Shown here: one piece after another, positions 53,801 to 62,828 of the stretch
How positions within the stretch are numbered: position 1 is the first letter of the stretch
How the letters are laid out: every line of letters begins with the position of its first letter
From: Chrysophaeum taylorii
Taxonomy: Eukaryota > Sar > Pelagophyceae > Pelagomonadales > Pelagomonadaceae
NCBI GenBank assembly: GCA_029834535.1
Contig: JAQMWT010000020.1
Span: forward strand, 1 to 64,000
Length of the DNA stretch: 64,000 nucleotides
Direction: 5' to 3'
Translations under genes and position numbers: made by a program
The notes under the pieces: model-generated
What the model saw: only the letters and a program-made list of their open reading frames with translations
The model's database searches: none
What the model was told of the DNA's origin: nothing

Positions 53801-55463
53801 GTTGAAATCGAGGAGGGTGCCATCCTCAGGCAGCTGAGCGTGGCGTCGCAGTTTTCGCGTCTCGAGGGCGGCGGCGGCGGCGGCGGGAAGACAGCGTCTC
53901 CAAGAAGAAGAAGAAGAAGAAGGTGTTCGGAGTCGCGCGTGATGATCGAGCTTGCCAAGCTCGCTTTGCTCGTGCCTCTGCTGTACGCGCCATTCGTGAC
54001 GACCTCAACTGCCGTCGCCTGGACGATGCGTCGCGTCGGTTGGTATGCCCTATCTTTCCGTTACCGTCCTCTCGCTTGGTGGGTACTCTCGTACTACGGC
54101 GGCCTTTTCGTTTTGGTGACTTTGGTAATCGCGTGCAAATGGCTATTGATTGGTCGCGCGAGATCAGGTTCAACTCGTTTTGAAATGAGAGCCTGGTTCG
54201 TCGACTATTTCTGGCACCGAATCGTCGTGCGCCTCTCTGGACTGCTGTTTCAAGGCAACGGCCTCGCCACAAACGGGCTGTTGCGCGCGCTAGGCGTCGA
54301 CGTGGACTGGTCGGCCAGATTCGTTTCTGCCGAAGCTGTCTCCGCCTCGGAAGCGGACGTGATCACCGTCGAGGCTCGGGCTCAAATATCGCAATGCGTT
54401 GTTTCCTGTCTCACTGCCGCCTCGTCCTACGCGCCAGTTCGCATCGGGCGCGACGCCGAGGTCGGACTCGATGCCTACTTGGAGGCCGGCACCGTGATAG
54501 GAGAAGATTCGGTCGTGGGGCAGCAGACCTTGGCATCGGGCATCGTGCCGCCGGGGTCTGTCAAATTAGGTAAGATCACGTTTCGGCGGCGGCAATCTTC
54601 TCGAGGCACGGGAAACAATTCCACCAAAAATGGTGGTGGTGGTGGTGATCTTCGCCTCGCTCTTGTCCCGTTCGTGTCTCGAACCCTTTTGCTCGCGCTT
54701 TTCGGGTTTGTCGCTCTCATCCCTAGCTACGAGCTCGCGGTTCTCGTCCTTTTCGGCTCCTCTAATTTTTACGAGGATCAGGATTATCTGAGTGGCGCGA
54801 ACGAAGACGGTTCGCGCTGGACGCCGCCCGTCGACCGCAACCTTGGTCTCCTCTGCATTGGGCCCATAAGCCTCGTCGCATTTGCTTGCATGTCGCTCGT
54901 CTGCCGACTTTGGACGTACCTCGTCTTTGGCAACTTCCGCCGTCTCGACGGCACCTCGCGTTGGGTGTTCGAAGCATTCCACGAGTACCAGTTTATGATT
55001 ATCTATGCCTCGCACAAGTTCGCCATGCCTCTCCTTCAAGGAAGTCGATTGGCCGTTGCTTACATGAGATTCTGGTATATTCTTTCGCTGCGCGCGACTA
55101 ATTACCTTCCCTTCCCTTCCCTTCAGGGGCGCCGACGTGGACTGGACGGCGTTCATCAACAACCAGCTCTTCTACGAGCCGCCGCTTCTCTCTCTCGAGG
55201 CAGGCTGCGTAGTTGACCAAGGCGTGTGGCACCTTGGCCACGTCTTCATCAGTGTCTCGCGTTATTTCTAGCTAGAAATTTTGCCTCAGGTATACACGAA
55301 TGGGCGTCTTGTTTTTGGGGCGAATCGCATCTGCCGCGGAGCCATTCTGCATCCGCACGCCATCACCTGGGCCGACAGCCTCGTACCGCCCGACGCGGTG
55401 TTGGGCCCGCGTGCGCAGGCCCTGGCAGCCGAGTCTTCGTCGTCTCGAACCGTCAGAGTATAG
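47824..55463 (+). CDS. Fatty-acyl-AMP ligase / carrier / membrane hexapeptide protein (NRPS-like), multi-exon
   Basis: One long gene read through short introns. N-terminal fatty-acyl-AMP-ligase: LVYAPGPEFFVAFVACLRAS, LAVPAYPPDP, LQFTSGSTG-DPKGVMITH (joined by an intron), SWLPQFHDAG, SFGMAEHVV, YLRTGDEAFI, FICGRIKDMIIIGGENYY and the catalytic-lysine region TTSGKLRR. A ~900-residue middle part has no recognised domain. A carrier domain (~52,800-52,970) has the phosphopantetheine serine in RLGLTSQDALAVQTEL. The C-terminal third has many membrane segments, YLRWWIVERLF, hexapeptide-repeat stretches (GASVEGRVYA; VIGEDSVVGQQTLASG) and the order seen in poly-lysine-synthetase-like terminal domains. 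It probably activates a fatty acid, loads it on the carrier and transfers it at a membrane. There is no condensation domain. The start is the ATG before the first homologous block. Exons between 51,600 and 52,640 are not resolved. Confidence 0.7.
48540..48591 (+). other. 52-nt intron, FAAL gene
   Basis: GTGTGT...GCGCAG. Removal joins FTSGSTG to DPKGVMITH exactly, the AMP-binding core motif. Confidence 0.85.
48780..48846 (+). other. Probable 67-nt GC-AG intron, FAAL gene
   Basis: Removal joins PQFHDA-G to LMLMFLGPFLAGYHM, as in FAAL enzymes (HD.GL). The donor would be GCTAGA, because no GT lies in a suitable place before the in-frame TAG. Confidence 0.5.
51419..51473 (+). other. Probable 55-nt intron, FAAL gene
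   Basis: GTAAGAG...CCCGCAG. Joins HTTSSPF to ELMNRESVLSAARNL in frame and removes a TAA. Confidence 0.65.
53370..53416 (+). other. 47-nt intron, FAAL gene
   Basis: GTACTG...TCCATAG. Joins PARRA to VVISAKWLCVGRQRP, leading into SSNYLRWWIVERLF. Confidence 0.7.
55075..55126 (+). other. 52-nt intron, FAAL gene
   Basis: GTATAT...CCCTTCAG with a strong CCCTT tract. Joins AYMRFW to GADVDWTAFINN. Confidence 0.85.
55242..55289 (+). other. 48-nt intron, FAAL gene
   Basis: GTCTTC...TTGCCTCAG. Joins GVWHLGH to VYTNGRLVFGANR and gives the final exon, ending TAG at 55,463. Confidence 0.8.
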
Positions 55464-55879
55464 AAGTCCTGAGCGTGGTAGATGATGATGGTGCTGCGAC
55501 GACCGGTAAAAACCAAGACGGATTCCGCGAACGAACGAACGAAAACGAACGAACAAAAATCCACTATACCGCCCGCCGCCAATAAAAGTTGAAAGAGCAG
55601 GACGTCTGTCTGGCTCCAAGAAGAAGAGGGCACTGACTGCCTGCCTGCCTGACTGACACAATTTCTCCTCCCTCCCTCGCTGAAATAAAAAAGAAGATGA
55701 CAGGCTGTTGTCGTCGTCGTCGTCGTCGTGGATTCAAAAAGAAGAGGCACCACCACCGCCGCCGATCGTGAGTGATGAGTCGCGATATTAGAAGAACACA
55801 TCGGATTATATACTTGGACGACAAGATGATAGATATTTTTGGGGAAATTTTTCGTTCGTCCGTCCGTTTGTCCTCCGCG
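55464..55879. other. Convergent intergenic region
   Basis: Between the ends of the FAAL gene and COG1. Contains (GAAC)n at ~55,528-55,556 and (GTC)n at ~55,708-55,730. No gene is supported. Confidence 0.6.
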
Positions 55880-58312
55880 TCAAGAAGAAAGGTCGGTCGG
55901 TTGGAGGTTGGCAATGGCCTCTTTGAAGCGGTCGTAGTACTTTGGGGCGTGTTGTTCGAAGTAGGTGGTGAGAAGGGCGGCGGCCTGTTCGTTGAGCAGG
56001 CGGTCCCCTTCTTTGGTGCCCTTGAGGTGGTCGGGCAGGGGCGGGGGTGTGGGAACGAGGGGGAAGCGGGGGTGGACCGGGGCAAAGGCGATGAGATTGG
56101 GTGGTCTGTCGTCGAAGTCGTCGGGGGGCATGTCGTCATTTTCCTGGGCCTTGAAATCGTCGTCGAACGAGATGGAAAGCGAGGCGTCGTCGTAGCCGAA
56201 GAGATTGTTAAAGAAGAGGGCGGACCTCTCGTAGGCGCGCTGGGCGTCGGCTTTGATATATCTTCCGTACAACTCGAGATCGACGGCGTCCATTTTTGAG
56301 GCTATAGTCTCGAAGATCCTAATCCCCGCGCTCCGGTAGGGCTGCTGCTGCTGCTTTTGGTCGTAAGAGTCGTAGATCGCGGCTCTTCTGTAGGCGAACC
56401 GGAGAAAATGGGCATCGATGGAGAGGGAGAGAGGGGCGAGGTCCGAGCCTTTCGCAAATCCCAAAGCGTCGGCGTACGCTTTTTCGATCGCCGGGGCTAT
56501 CACTTTGTGGAGTTCGCGGCGCGCGACGTCTCTCGACGGCGCGCCAAAGCCGCACGCCGCGTCTGACGAGCAGGTCGCGCGGTCGAGTTGGTCGCAGGCG
56601 TGATGGATGAAGGACCCCAGCTCCAACGTGAGTTCGCACGGAAGATCCGTGCTGTTGTTGTCGCCCTCGACCTCGCGCGCTCGCCATCGCGCGACCTTCT
56701 TCGCAGTCGCGAGCTCGACCGAACCAGCCGGCCAATCCGAGCGCTTCCTCGGCTTTCTCTTAAGTCGAGCCTCGGCGACGAGATCGTCTTCGAGCCACGA
56801 GGTCGCGAAGGCAGCAATTTCGTCCGCAAAGTGCGAGACCATCGCCCCGCCGACGGCACGCGCCCAACCCTGAATCGCGACGAGGTGAGCTCGCGCGAAG
56901 CAGTCTCGCGACGTCCGCTCGGCGCGCTCGCGCGCTTCGGCGTCCAAGCAGTTGGTCGCCATCAACACGAATTCTTCGAAGGTAAAAGTTCCCTCCGACG
57001 CCGACAAGAGCGCCCTGGCCTTGGCTTCCAACGCAGGACCGACGCAGATCGCTCGCGCCGCGTCCGCGGCCTCCGCGGCCGCCACGATTCCGTCGCCGTC
57101 GAGGTCGGCGATGTCGAAAGCCGCTCGAAGTTGGGACTCGTCGATGACGGCGCGCGCGTCGCGCATGAGGTCGGGGTGAGTGCTGCGGCGCACCGCGCAG
57201 AGGGACGCGAGGAACGCAGCGGTCTGCTTGGTGGAGTTGACCGCGCTCCACGCGACCCTCGCCGTAGCTAACAAAGACCCCGCGGCTCGCTTCGCCGCGC
57301 GCAGAGACTCGTGGTCTTCTTCCGTCGCAGCAGGAGTCACCCCCGTCTTGGCGATCAGTCGCAGGCGCCGCGCCTCGCCGGGCGGTATCTCCTGCGTCTT
57401 AAACGCAACGGCGCGGTGAGCGCGGACTCGGGCGCAGTAAGATTCGATCCTCGAATCCTCGCGCCTCGCGTAGTCCTCCAAAACTTTAGAGTACCGCTCG
57501 GCCCGGCACCGCAGCATCGCCGCGACGGCCGCGAGGGCCTCGGCGAAGCGCGGGGCCACGTACTCGCTCACGACCACCTTGGCCCCTTCGTCCTCCTCTC
57601 CTCCTCGACGCAGCACCATCTCGCCGAGCGAGGCCGCGTCGTTGGCGAGCGACGCGAGGCGGTCGTCCAGCCAGTCGGCGCACCTTTCTCCCGCCCAATT
57701 CAGCTCGCTCGGCTTGCGGTCTACGAGGGGAATCCCCTCGCCCCGTTCCACAATCGCCAGCCGCGCTCGAACCTCGGGATCCGCACCGTTTTTTTTCGTT
57801 TCGTTGTGGAGTCGCATGCTCGTCTTTCCGGTCAGAGCGAGGTCGATCGCGTCCAGCAGAGCCGAAAGGTCCGTCTTCAAAGCCTCGAGCCCGCGCTGGA
57901 GTCGCTCGTCCACCAAACTCACGAGACTCGGGGCAAACACCGACCGCCAGAGCGGTGATGATGTGTCTTCCTCCTCTTCTTCCGCCGCGTCGTACCGCTT
58001 GGCCGCTTCGAGGAGACGAGCGTGTAGGTTGTGGTGATCGCCCTCGTCGAAAAAGACGCGTCGCGTGGCGGCGGGGGTCTTGAGGCCGAGGGCCTCCCGG
58101 ATCTGGGACGGCTTGGCTTCTTCCACAAACAACAAATCGCTCGCCTCGCGAAATTCTAGAGCATCGGCGTCGCACTCGGAGCGGATGTCGTCGACGAGTT
58201 TCTTGAAACTCTCCGCGCTCGCCGACGCCTGCCCGAGGGCCCCCGCGGCCGCGGCGCGCACCTTGGAGGCGGCCGTCCGGGTCCACTCCACAGCTCTCCC
58301 GATCACAACCTC

Positions 58313-58350
<38 letters not shown>

Positions 58351-59098
58351 CAACGGGGCGAGAAGCAATAATCGACCGGACGCTTTTTTCCAAAAGATTT
58401 TTTTCGTCTAAAAAGATGGCGGCCGCGTCGATGACCGTGCGCCGCAGATGACGGGCGGCCGCCCCAAACCCCTCGGTTTTCGTTTCATCGCCCCCGCATA
58501 TCCTCTCGATCCACGCCGTCCTGGCCTCGAAAAACAAGCTCATCACCTCTCGGGGAGATTTGCCGTCGAGCGCGACTACGGACGCGAGAGAATTCGCGTA
58601 TCGCGCCGAAGAAAAACAACAACCCAAAGGCTCCCGGCGCACGAAGGCCTCGGCACGCCGAACGATGCGGCTCCGGAACTCGCGAACGTACGGGTCGAGG
58701 GTCGCGCGTTCGACTCGGCCCAAAATCGCGCTCTCGCATTCGATGCAAAGCCGAGCTGCCTCCGAGTGCTCGTTCGAGTCGAGCGCGCGCCATATCAACG
58801 GCGCTCTCTGCACGACGCGCGCGGCCACCTCCACATCACTCAGCTCCCGATGGGGCGGGGCCACGACCTCCGCTTTCGGGACTTCCTCGAGGCTCTTCAC
58901 AATCCCACGAATCTCAGACCTGAACCCCTTGACCTCCTCCGCCGCCGCGCACAACTTCACGATCGCCTCCGCCGACTCCACGAGCTCTTCGTACCGAGAC
59001 CCGAGCCATACCTCCACCTCCTTACCCTTGGCGGCCGCCCCCCGTCTCGCAGCGGCCAACGCTTCTCGCGCCTCGCCTATCGTCGTCGTCGTCGTCAT
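55880..59098 (-). CDS. COG1: Conserved oligomeric Golgi complex subunit 1, with EF-hand insertion
   Basis: 1072 residues from the ATG at 59,098. COG tethers intra-Golgi retrograde vesicles; COG1 bridges its two lobes. The N-terminal Vps51-type helix (GSRYEELVESAEAIVKLCAA; VKGFRSEIRGIVKSLEEV) and following blocks (VVQRAPLIWRALDSNEHSEA; SPREVMSLFFEARTAWIERI) match COG1. The C-terminus DHLKGTKEGDRLLNEQAAAL is intact. Unusually, residues 665-676 are a perfect EF-hand loop (DLDGDGIVAAAE), followed ~30 residues later by a degenerate partner (SEGTFTFEEF). The frame is open 26 codons further upstream, but the later ATG, followed by poly-Thr and the family start, is preferred. It faces LPA1 across 60 bp. 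Confidence 0.85.
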
Positions 59099-59158
59099 TT
59101 TTTTTTTTTCCTTGAGGGTAAGCAGCATTGCGGCGGTGACACCATCCACCCACCACCC
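59099..59158. promoter_or_regulatory. 60-bp divergent promoter of COG1 and LPA1
   Basis: Only 60 bp separate the two start codons. They hold an A/T12 tract and the element CTTGAGGGTAAGCA (59,111-59,124); related elements lie upstream of SUB2 and the methyltransferase. Confidence 0.6.
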
Positions 59159-60067
59159 ATGTTTCGTCGTCACCACCTTCTTCTTTTCGTTGTTGTTGTT
59201 GTTGTCGTGGAAGCCTTCGTGGTGCCCCCTCCCTCCAGCCCCCTCCTCGTTCGGAAAAGCCTCAACGAGGACGACGGCACGGGCTACACTCCAAAGCAGC
59301 GCCTCCGCGAAGAAATAGATTCCCCTTTCCGCAAGATTCGCGTCACATTCTTCGGATTCTCGACGGCGTCGGCCCTCGTCGCTCTCTACTTCTCGCTCCT
59401 AACCCTCGGCAAGGCTGCCGCTGGCTGGGAGGGACCCTCGATCGACGTGGCGGCCTCGGACGTCGCGATCAACGTCGCCGCCGTTTCCGCGTGCGGATTT
59501 TTGACCTACCGCGACGTCAAGGCCGGCGAAGCCAACCTCGAACGCATCGCCAAGGGTGGCCAGCTCGCCTCCCTTCGAGTTGCTCCCGCCGACGGCACGC
59601 CGACCCGCGCTCTGGCGCGCTACCGCCAGCTCAAGCGCGTCGTCGTCGCCGCCGGCGGCGTGGATTACGTCTCCGAGCTCGCCCGAGATGTTCTCGCTGT
59701 CGCCTCCGACCTCCGCCGCCTCAACGTCGTTCTAGTCCCGGTCTTCCTCGATTCTCGGAATATCGTCGACGCCGACAAGACGCGAACGATCTGGCGCGAC
59801 GCCCAGGGCACCACCTCTTCTTCTTCTTCCATCTCGGACGCCGTCGTCTCCTTTCCTGCCCTCTCGGCCCCCTGGGCGGCCTACCTCGACAAGGAAATCG
59901 AAACGGCCAAGTCCCAAAACATCGACCCCAACGCAAAAGGCCTCGGCATCTACATCAAAAAAAACGGCCGCATCCTGCGCCGCGCGACTGGCCAACCCGA
60001 CTGGCCCTCCTTCCTCGGCACGATGGAGGTTATGGACGGCTCACAGTTTGGCAAACCCCGCCTTTGA
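59159..60067 (+). CDS. LPA1: LPA1/REP27-family photosystem II assembly protein, plastid-targeted
   Basis: 302 residues. In plants and green algae LPA1/REP27 assists D1 synthesis and PSII assembly in thylakoids. The leader MFRRHHLLLFVVVVVVVEAF is a signal peptide ending at A-F, matching the ASAF-type cleavage motif of heterokont plastid proteins, followed by a Ser/Pro-rich transit region. The mature part has REEIDSPFRKIRVTFFGFST with a membrane segment, a second segment (VAINVAAVSACGFLTYRDVK), then RYRQLKRVVVAAGGVDYVSE and a C-terminal GLGIYIKKNGRILRRATGQP, the layout of the LPA1 domain. No TPR region is visible, so the protein resembles the C-terminal LPA1 domain only. Confidence 0.75.
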   Translation: MFRRHHLLLFVVVVVVVEAFVVPPPSSPLLVRKSLNEDDGTGYTPKQRLREEIDSPFRKIRVTFFGFSTASALVALYFSLLTLGKAAAGWEGPSIDVAASDVAINVAAVSACGFLTYRDVKAGEANLERIAKGGQLASLRVAPADGTPTRALARYRQLKRVVVAAGGVDYVSELARDVLAVASDLRRLNVVLVPVFLDSRNIVDADKTRTIWRDAQGTTSSSSSISDAVVSFPALSAPWAAYLDKEIETAKSQNIDPNAKGLGIYIKKNGRILRRATGQPDWPSFLGTMEVMDGSQFGKPRL

Positions 60068-60089
60068 ACTCTTTTTATGAGGGTAAGAG

Positions 60090-60446
60090 TTGTTAACGAT
60101 GTTGACGCGATCACCGCGGCGAGAGCTGGTTGAGCTCCTCGTCGTCGTCGTCGTCGTCGGTCCCGCGACCACCACCACCACCACCACCACCAAAGGTGGT
60201 GGTGCGCCGACGCACCTCAAGGCGGGGAAGAAGCGGCGCCTTGAGGAGGAGGAGATGAGGAAAAACGGCGCCGCCCGAGGGAAAAAGCGGGATGTGGTGG
60301 CGGCGCTCAACATTAACAACAACTGCGGCGATGTTTTAATAAAACGTCAGGCGAGACTCCCACCCTCGACGAGCTGGCTCGACCGCTTCAGAGACGCCTC
60401 CTTAGACCCTTTGCCGCCCAGACGACGCAAGCCGAGATGTGGCTAG
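60090..60446 (+). CDS. Small uncharacterised ORF
   Basis: 118 codons starting 23 bp after the LPA1 stop. It has a Val-rich stretch and poly-Thr from microsatellites, then a basic region (KKRRLEEEEMRKNGAARGKK) and STSWLDRFRDASLDPLPPRR. The C-terminal part looks protein-like, but no family is recognised. Low complexity makes it doubtful. Confidence 0.3.
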   Translation: MLTMLTRSPRRELVELLVVVVVVGPATTTTTTTTKGGGAPTHLKAGKKRRLEEEEMRKNGAARGKKRDVVAALNINNNCGDVLIKRQARLPPSTSWLDRFRDASLDPLPPRRRKPRCG

Positions 60447-60644
60447 GAGTTAGTTGTTCACCCCCGCAACTACTACTACTACTACTACTACTACTACCCG
60501 GCATGCATAATAATAATATTCGCCGCCGCCGCCGCCGCCCCCAACGATAATATTTCTTCGTCTTGGTCAAATTAGATGGCTCTATGAACGAAGGATAGCA
60601 ATTTGAGCGCGGTCGGTGGGCCGCCTTTCCCAGCATTAATTACA
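60447..60644. other. Intergenic with (CTA)n and (GCC)n
   Basis: About ten CTA triplets at 60,468-60,497 and GCC repeats at 60,521-60,540. Confidence 0.8.
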
Positions 60645-61091
60645 CTATCGGCGCGCGTGTGCTTGCTTTCGGAGTAGTTTTCTCTCGATCAATGCGACGA
60701 TCCTCGTGTGGCCCGCGGCGCGCGCGGCCTCCACCGGCGAAACGCCGTCCATTGACGCGTGGACGTCAACCCTCGGCGTACGCAGGAGGAGGTCGACGAG
60801 GTCGAATCTGCCCAACCTGCAGGCCATCCAAAAGGGGGAAGCTCCGCGGCGGCAGGACTTGTTGAGATCGACGCCAGGCATGGAAACCATGAGCTCGACG
60901 AGGTCGATGTGTCCCTTGATGACTGCCGCATAGAACGGCGTCGCACCGTTGTAGCACGAGTTCACGTCGACAGACGGGTCGCGCCCGAGGGACTCGACGA
61001 TTTCGCACTGGTTTTCGTGGGCTGCCCACCACAACATCTCCTCGGAACTTCCGAATTCGCTCAACACCACCTTGGGCGCTAACAACAACAT
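60645..61091 (-). CDS. Small ankyrin-repeat protein
   Basis: 148 residues with three to four ankyrin repeats: MLWWAAHENQCEIVESLGRD, GATPFYAAVIKGHIDLVELM, GASPFWMACRLGRFDLVDLL and GVSPVEAARAAGHTRIVALI. The repeats mediate protein-protein contacts; partners are unknown. It ends in a basic tail (RKLLRKQAHARR). It is short, but has its own start and stop and good codon bias, so it is probably complete. Confidence 0.75.
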   Translation of the reverse strand: MLLLAPKVVLSEFGSSEEMLWWAAHENQCEIVESLGRDPSVDVNSCYNGATPFYAAVIKGHIDLVELMVSMPGVDLNKSCRRGASPFWMACRLGRFDLVDLLLRTPRVDVHASMDGVSPVEAARAAGHTRIVALIERKLLRKQAHARR

Positions 61092-61184
61092 CGAGGAAGG
61101 AGTTTATTATTATTCTCCTCCTAAACCCTAAACGGTTTTTTTTTTTTCGGGGCCCTTGGCACTTTGAATATCGATATCATCGAT
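61092..61184. promoter_or_regulatory. 93-bp divergent promoter with a telo-box-like sequence
   Basis: Between the ankyrin gene and the PNPOx/reductase gene. Contains cctaaaccctaaacgg (AAACCCTAA, identical to the plant telo-box) and a T12 tract. Function is inferred only by resemblance. Confidence 0.4.
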
Positions 61185-62828
61185 ATGGTCGAGCCTGTCG
61201 ACGCCGCCACCACCCCCGAGCCGTCGTTCCACTCTGGTGGTGAGCTCCTCGCGCAGGAGAAGGCCGGGACCCGAGAAGATGTCGAGGCATACGGCAGCAA
61301 GGTAGTAGTAGTGCGCCGTTGGATGCCCAACGAAGACCGAGAATTCTTCAGCAAGTTGAGTTTTGTTGTGGTGGGTGTGGATCAAGGCGACGACGGTGTG
61401 TGGGCCAGCATCGTGACTGGCCCCGAAGGATTCCTTTCGTCGCCCGACCCTCACACGTTGACGTGGGAAAAGAGGGACCCCGGGCCGTTGGATTTTTCGC
61501 GACCCGGAACTCGGCTCGGGCTCCTGGGAATTCAGTTCGACACTCGCCGTCGCAGCCGCGTCAACGCGAAAACCGTGTCGGAGTCGTCGCTTTCCGTCGA
61601 GCTCAGCTTCGGGAACAACTGCCCGCAGTACATTCAGCAGCGGTCGGTCGAGCGCGTCGTCGCTCGCGATTATTCCGAGGATATTGTCGGAATAACAAAA
61701 CTGCTCGGGGAAACAGAGAAGGCGTTGATCGAGAGGGCCGACACGTTCTTCGTGGCGTCCACCGGGGGCTCGGCGGCGGACGCGCTGGGGGGTGTCGACG
61801 TGTCGCACTGCGGCGGGCGGCCGGGCTTCGTCGAGGTCTTGGACGATCGGACGCTGCTGGTGCCAGATATGGTTCAGCACACACAGCTCGGAAATTTTCT
61901 CCCGAGAGCCGGATTAGTTTTTTTGGACAAATCCAAAATGTTGATGCTGACGGGTAACGTCGTCGAGATTTTGTGCGAACCGCCGGCCTGCTTTGCTGAC
62001 CGCGCCTCCTGGCGCTTCGAGGTCGGAAGGGGTATCTGGGCCAATACGTCTCTTCTGTTTGGAGAAAAGGAGGCGGTATTTTCGTCTACCTCGCTTTTGA
62101 CGGGGACCTGGGAAGAAACGGCATGCGGCGCGGAAGCCAAGCGCCAGGCTATCCGGCCCTTCCGCGTCTTCGTCGACGACGCGTCCTACCTTATCCCCGT
62201 AGACGGAGATCCCGTGCTCCCCTTCGAGCCGGGGCAGAAAGTGACCATATGCGACCGCGGATACTATCTCGCTTCGGGGCCATCCGAACCCTACTACCGC
62301 GTCCTCGCCCCACTCCCCGAGGATGAGGTGGTCCACCTCGCGGCGCCAGACGGCGACGCATTCTTCGACGCCGCCGCCCCCCGGCCCGCCGTCCTTTTAT
62401 GCTCGGGTGCCGGTTTGGCTCCGGTTCTCTCGATCCTGCACCACGCCGTCCGAGAAGGAAACCGGATGCGAGGGGCTCGGAAGGTGACGGTGATTGCCGC
62501 GGGAATCCCCCCTGTCTTTAAGGACGAGATTGCGAGCCTCAAACCCTATACCCCCGACCTCCTGACCGCCGTCTTCCTCAAAACCGCCAAAGAGATGACC
62601 AAATCCCAGCTCCAGGCGGTCCTCCCGATCGACGACTACGACTTCTTCCTTGCCCCCGGGAACGACCTAGACTTTAAGGCCGCGGCCGACGATCTCCTCA
62701 TCACCGCCTTCAACATCCGCGACGCCCGCATCTTTCGCTTCCCCCCGCTTTCTTCCTCGGACGAAAACGACGACGACGACGAGAAGGGGGAGACTACTGA
62801 CGACGACGACGACGACGACGGGGGTTAG
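61185..62828 (+). CDS. Pyridoxamine-5'-phosphate-oxidase-like / ferredoxin-reductase-like fusion
   Basis: 547 residues from the ATG at 61,185. Residues ~165-300 match a bacterial-type PNPOx-family split barrel: IERADTFFVAST, CGGRPGFVEVLDDRTLLVPD, then NFLPRAGLVFLD, an FMN-binding fold. The second half resembles a ferredoxin reductase: IRPFRVFVDDASYLIPVDGD, FEPGQKVTICDRGYYLASG (flavin-binding R..Y.S-like) and CSGAGLAPVLSILHHAV (nicotinamide-binding). The N-terminal ~150 residues, including the QQRSVER block, belong to the same bacterial architecture. It probably passes electrons from NAD(P)H to FMN; the substrate is unknown. The C-terminus is acidic from a GAC microsatellite. The stop TAG overlaps the next gene's stop by 4 nt. 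Confidence 0.7.
   Translation: MVEPVDAATTPEPSFHSGGELLAQEKAGTREDVEAYGSKVVVVRRWMPNEDREFFSKLSFVVVGVDQGDDGVWASIVTGPEGFLSSPDPHTLTWEKRDPGPLDFSRPGTRLGLLGIQFDTRRRSRVNAKTVSESSLSVELSFGNNCPQYIQQRSVERVVARDYSEDIVGITKLLGETEKALIERADTFFVASTGGSAADALGGVDVSHCGGRPGFVEVLDDRTLLVPDMVQHTQLGNFLPRAGLVFLDKSKMLMLTGNVVEILCEPPACFADRASWRFEVGRGIWANTSLLFGEKEAVFSSTSLLTGTWEETACGAEAKRQAIRPFRVFVDDASYLIPVDGDPVLPFEPGQKVTICDRGYYLASGPSEPYYRVLAPLPEDEVVHLAAPDGDAFFDAAAPRPAVLLCSGAGLAPVLSILHHAVREGNRMRGARKVTVIAAGIPPVFKDEIASLKPYTPDLLTAVFLKTAKEMTKSQLQAVLPIDDYDFFLAPGNDLDFKAAADDLLITAFNIRDARIFRFPPLSSSDENDDDDEKGETTDDDDDDDGG

Noticed and set aside
60041-60322. 93-codon minus-strand frame overlapping the LPA1 3' end
   Set aside because: Mostly poly-Val/Thr from microsatellites and antisense to better candidates.
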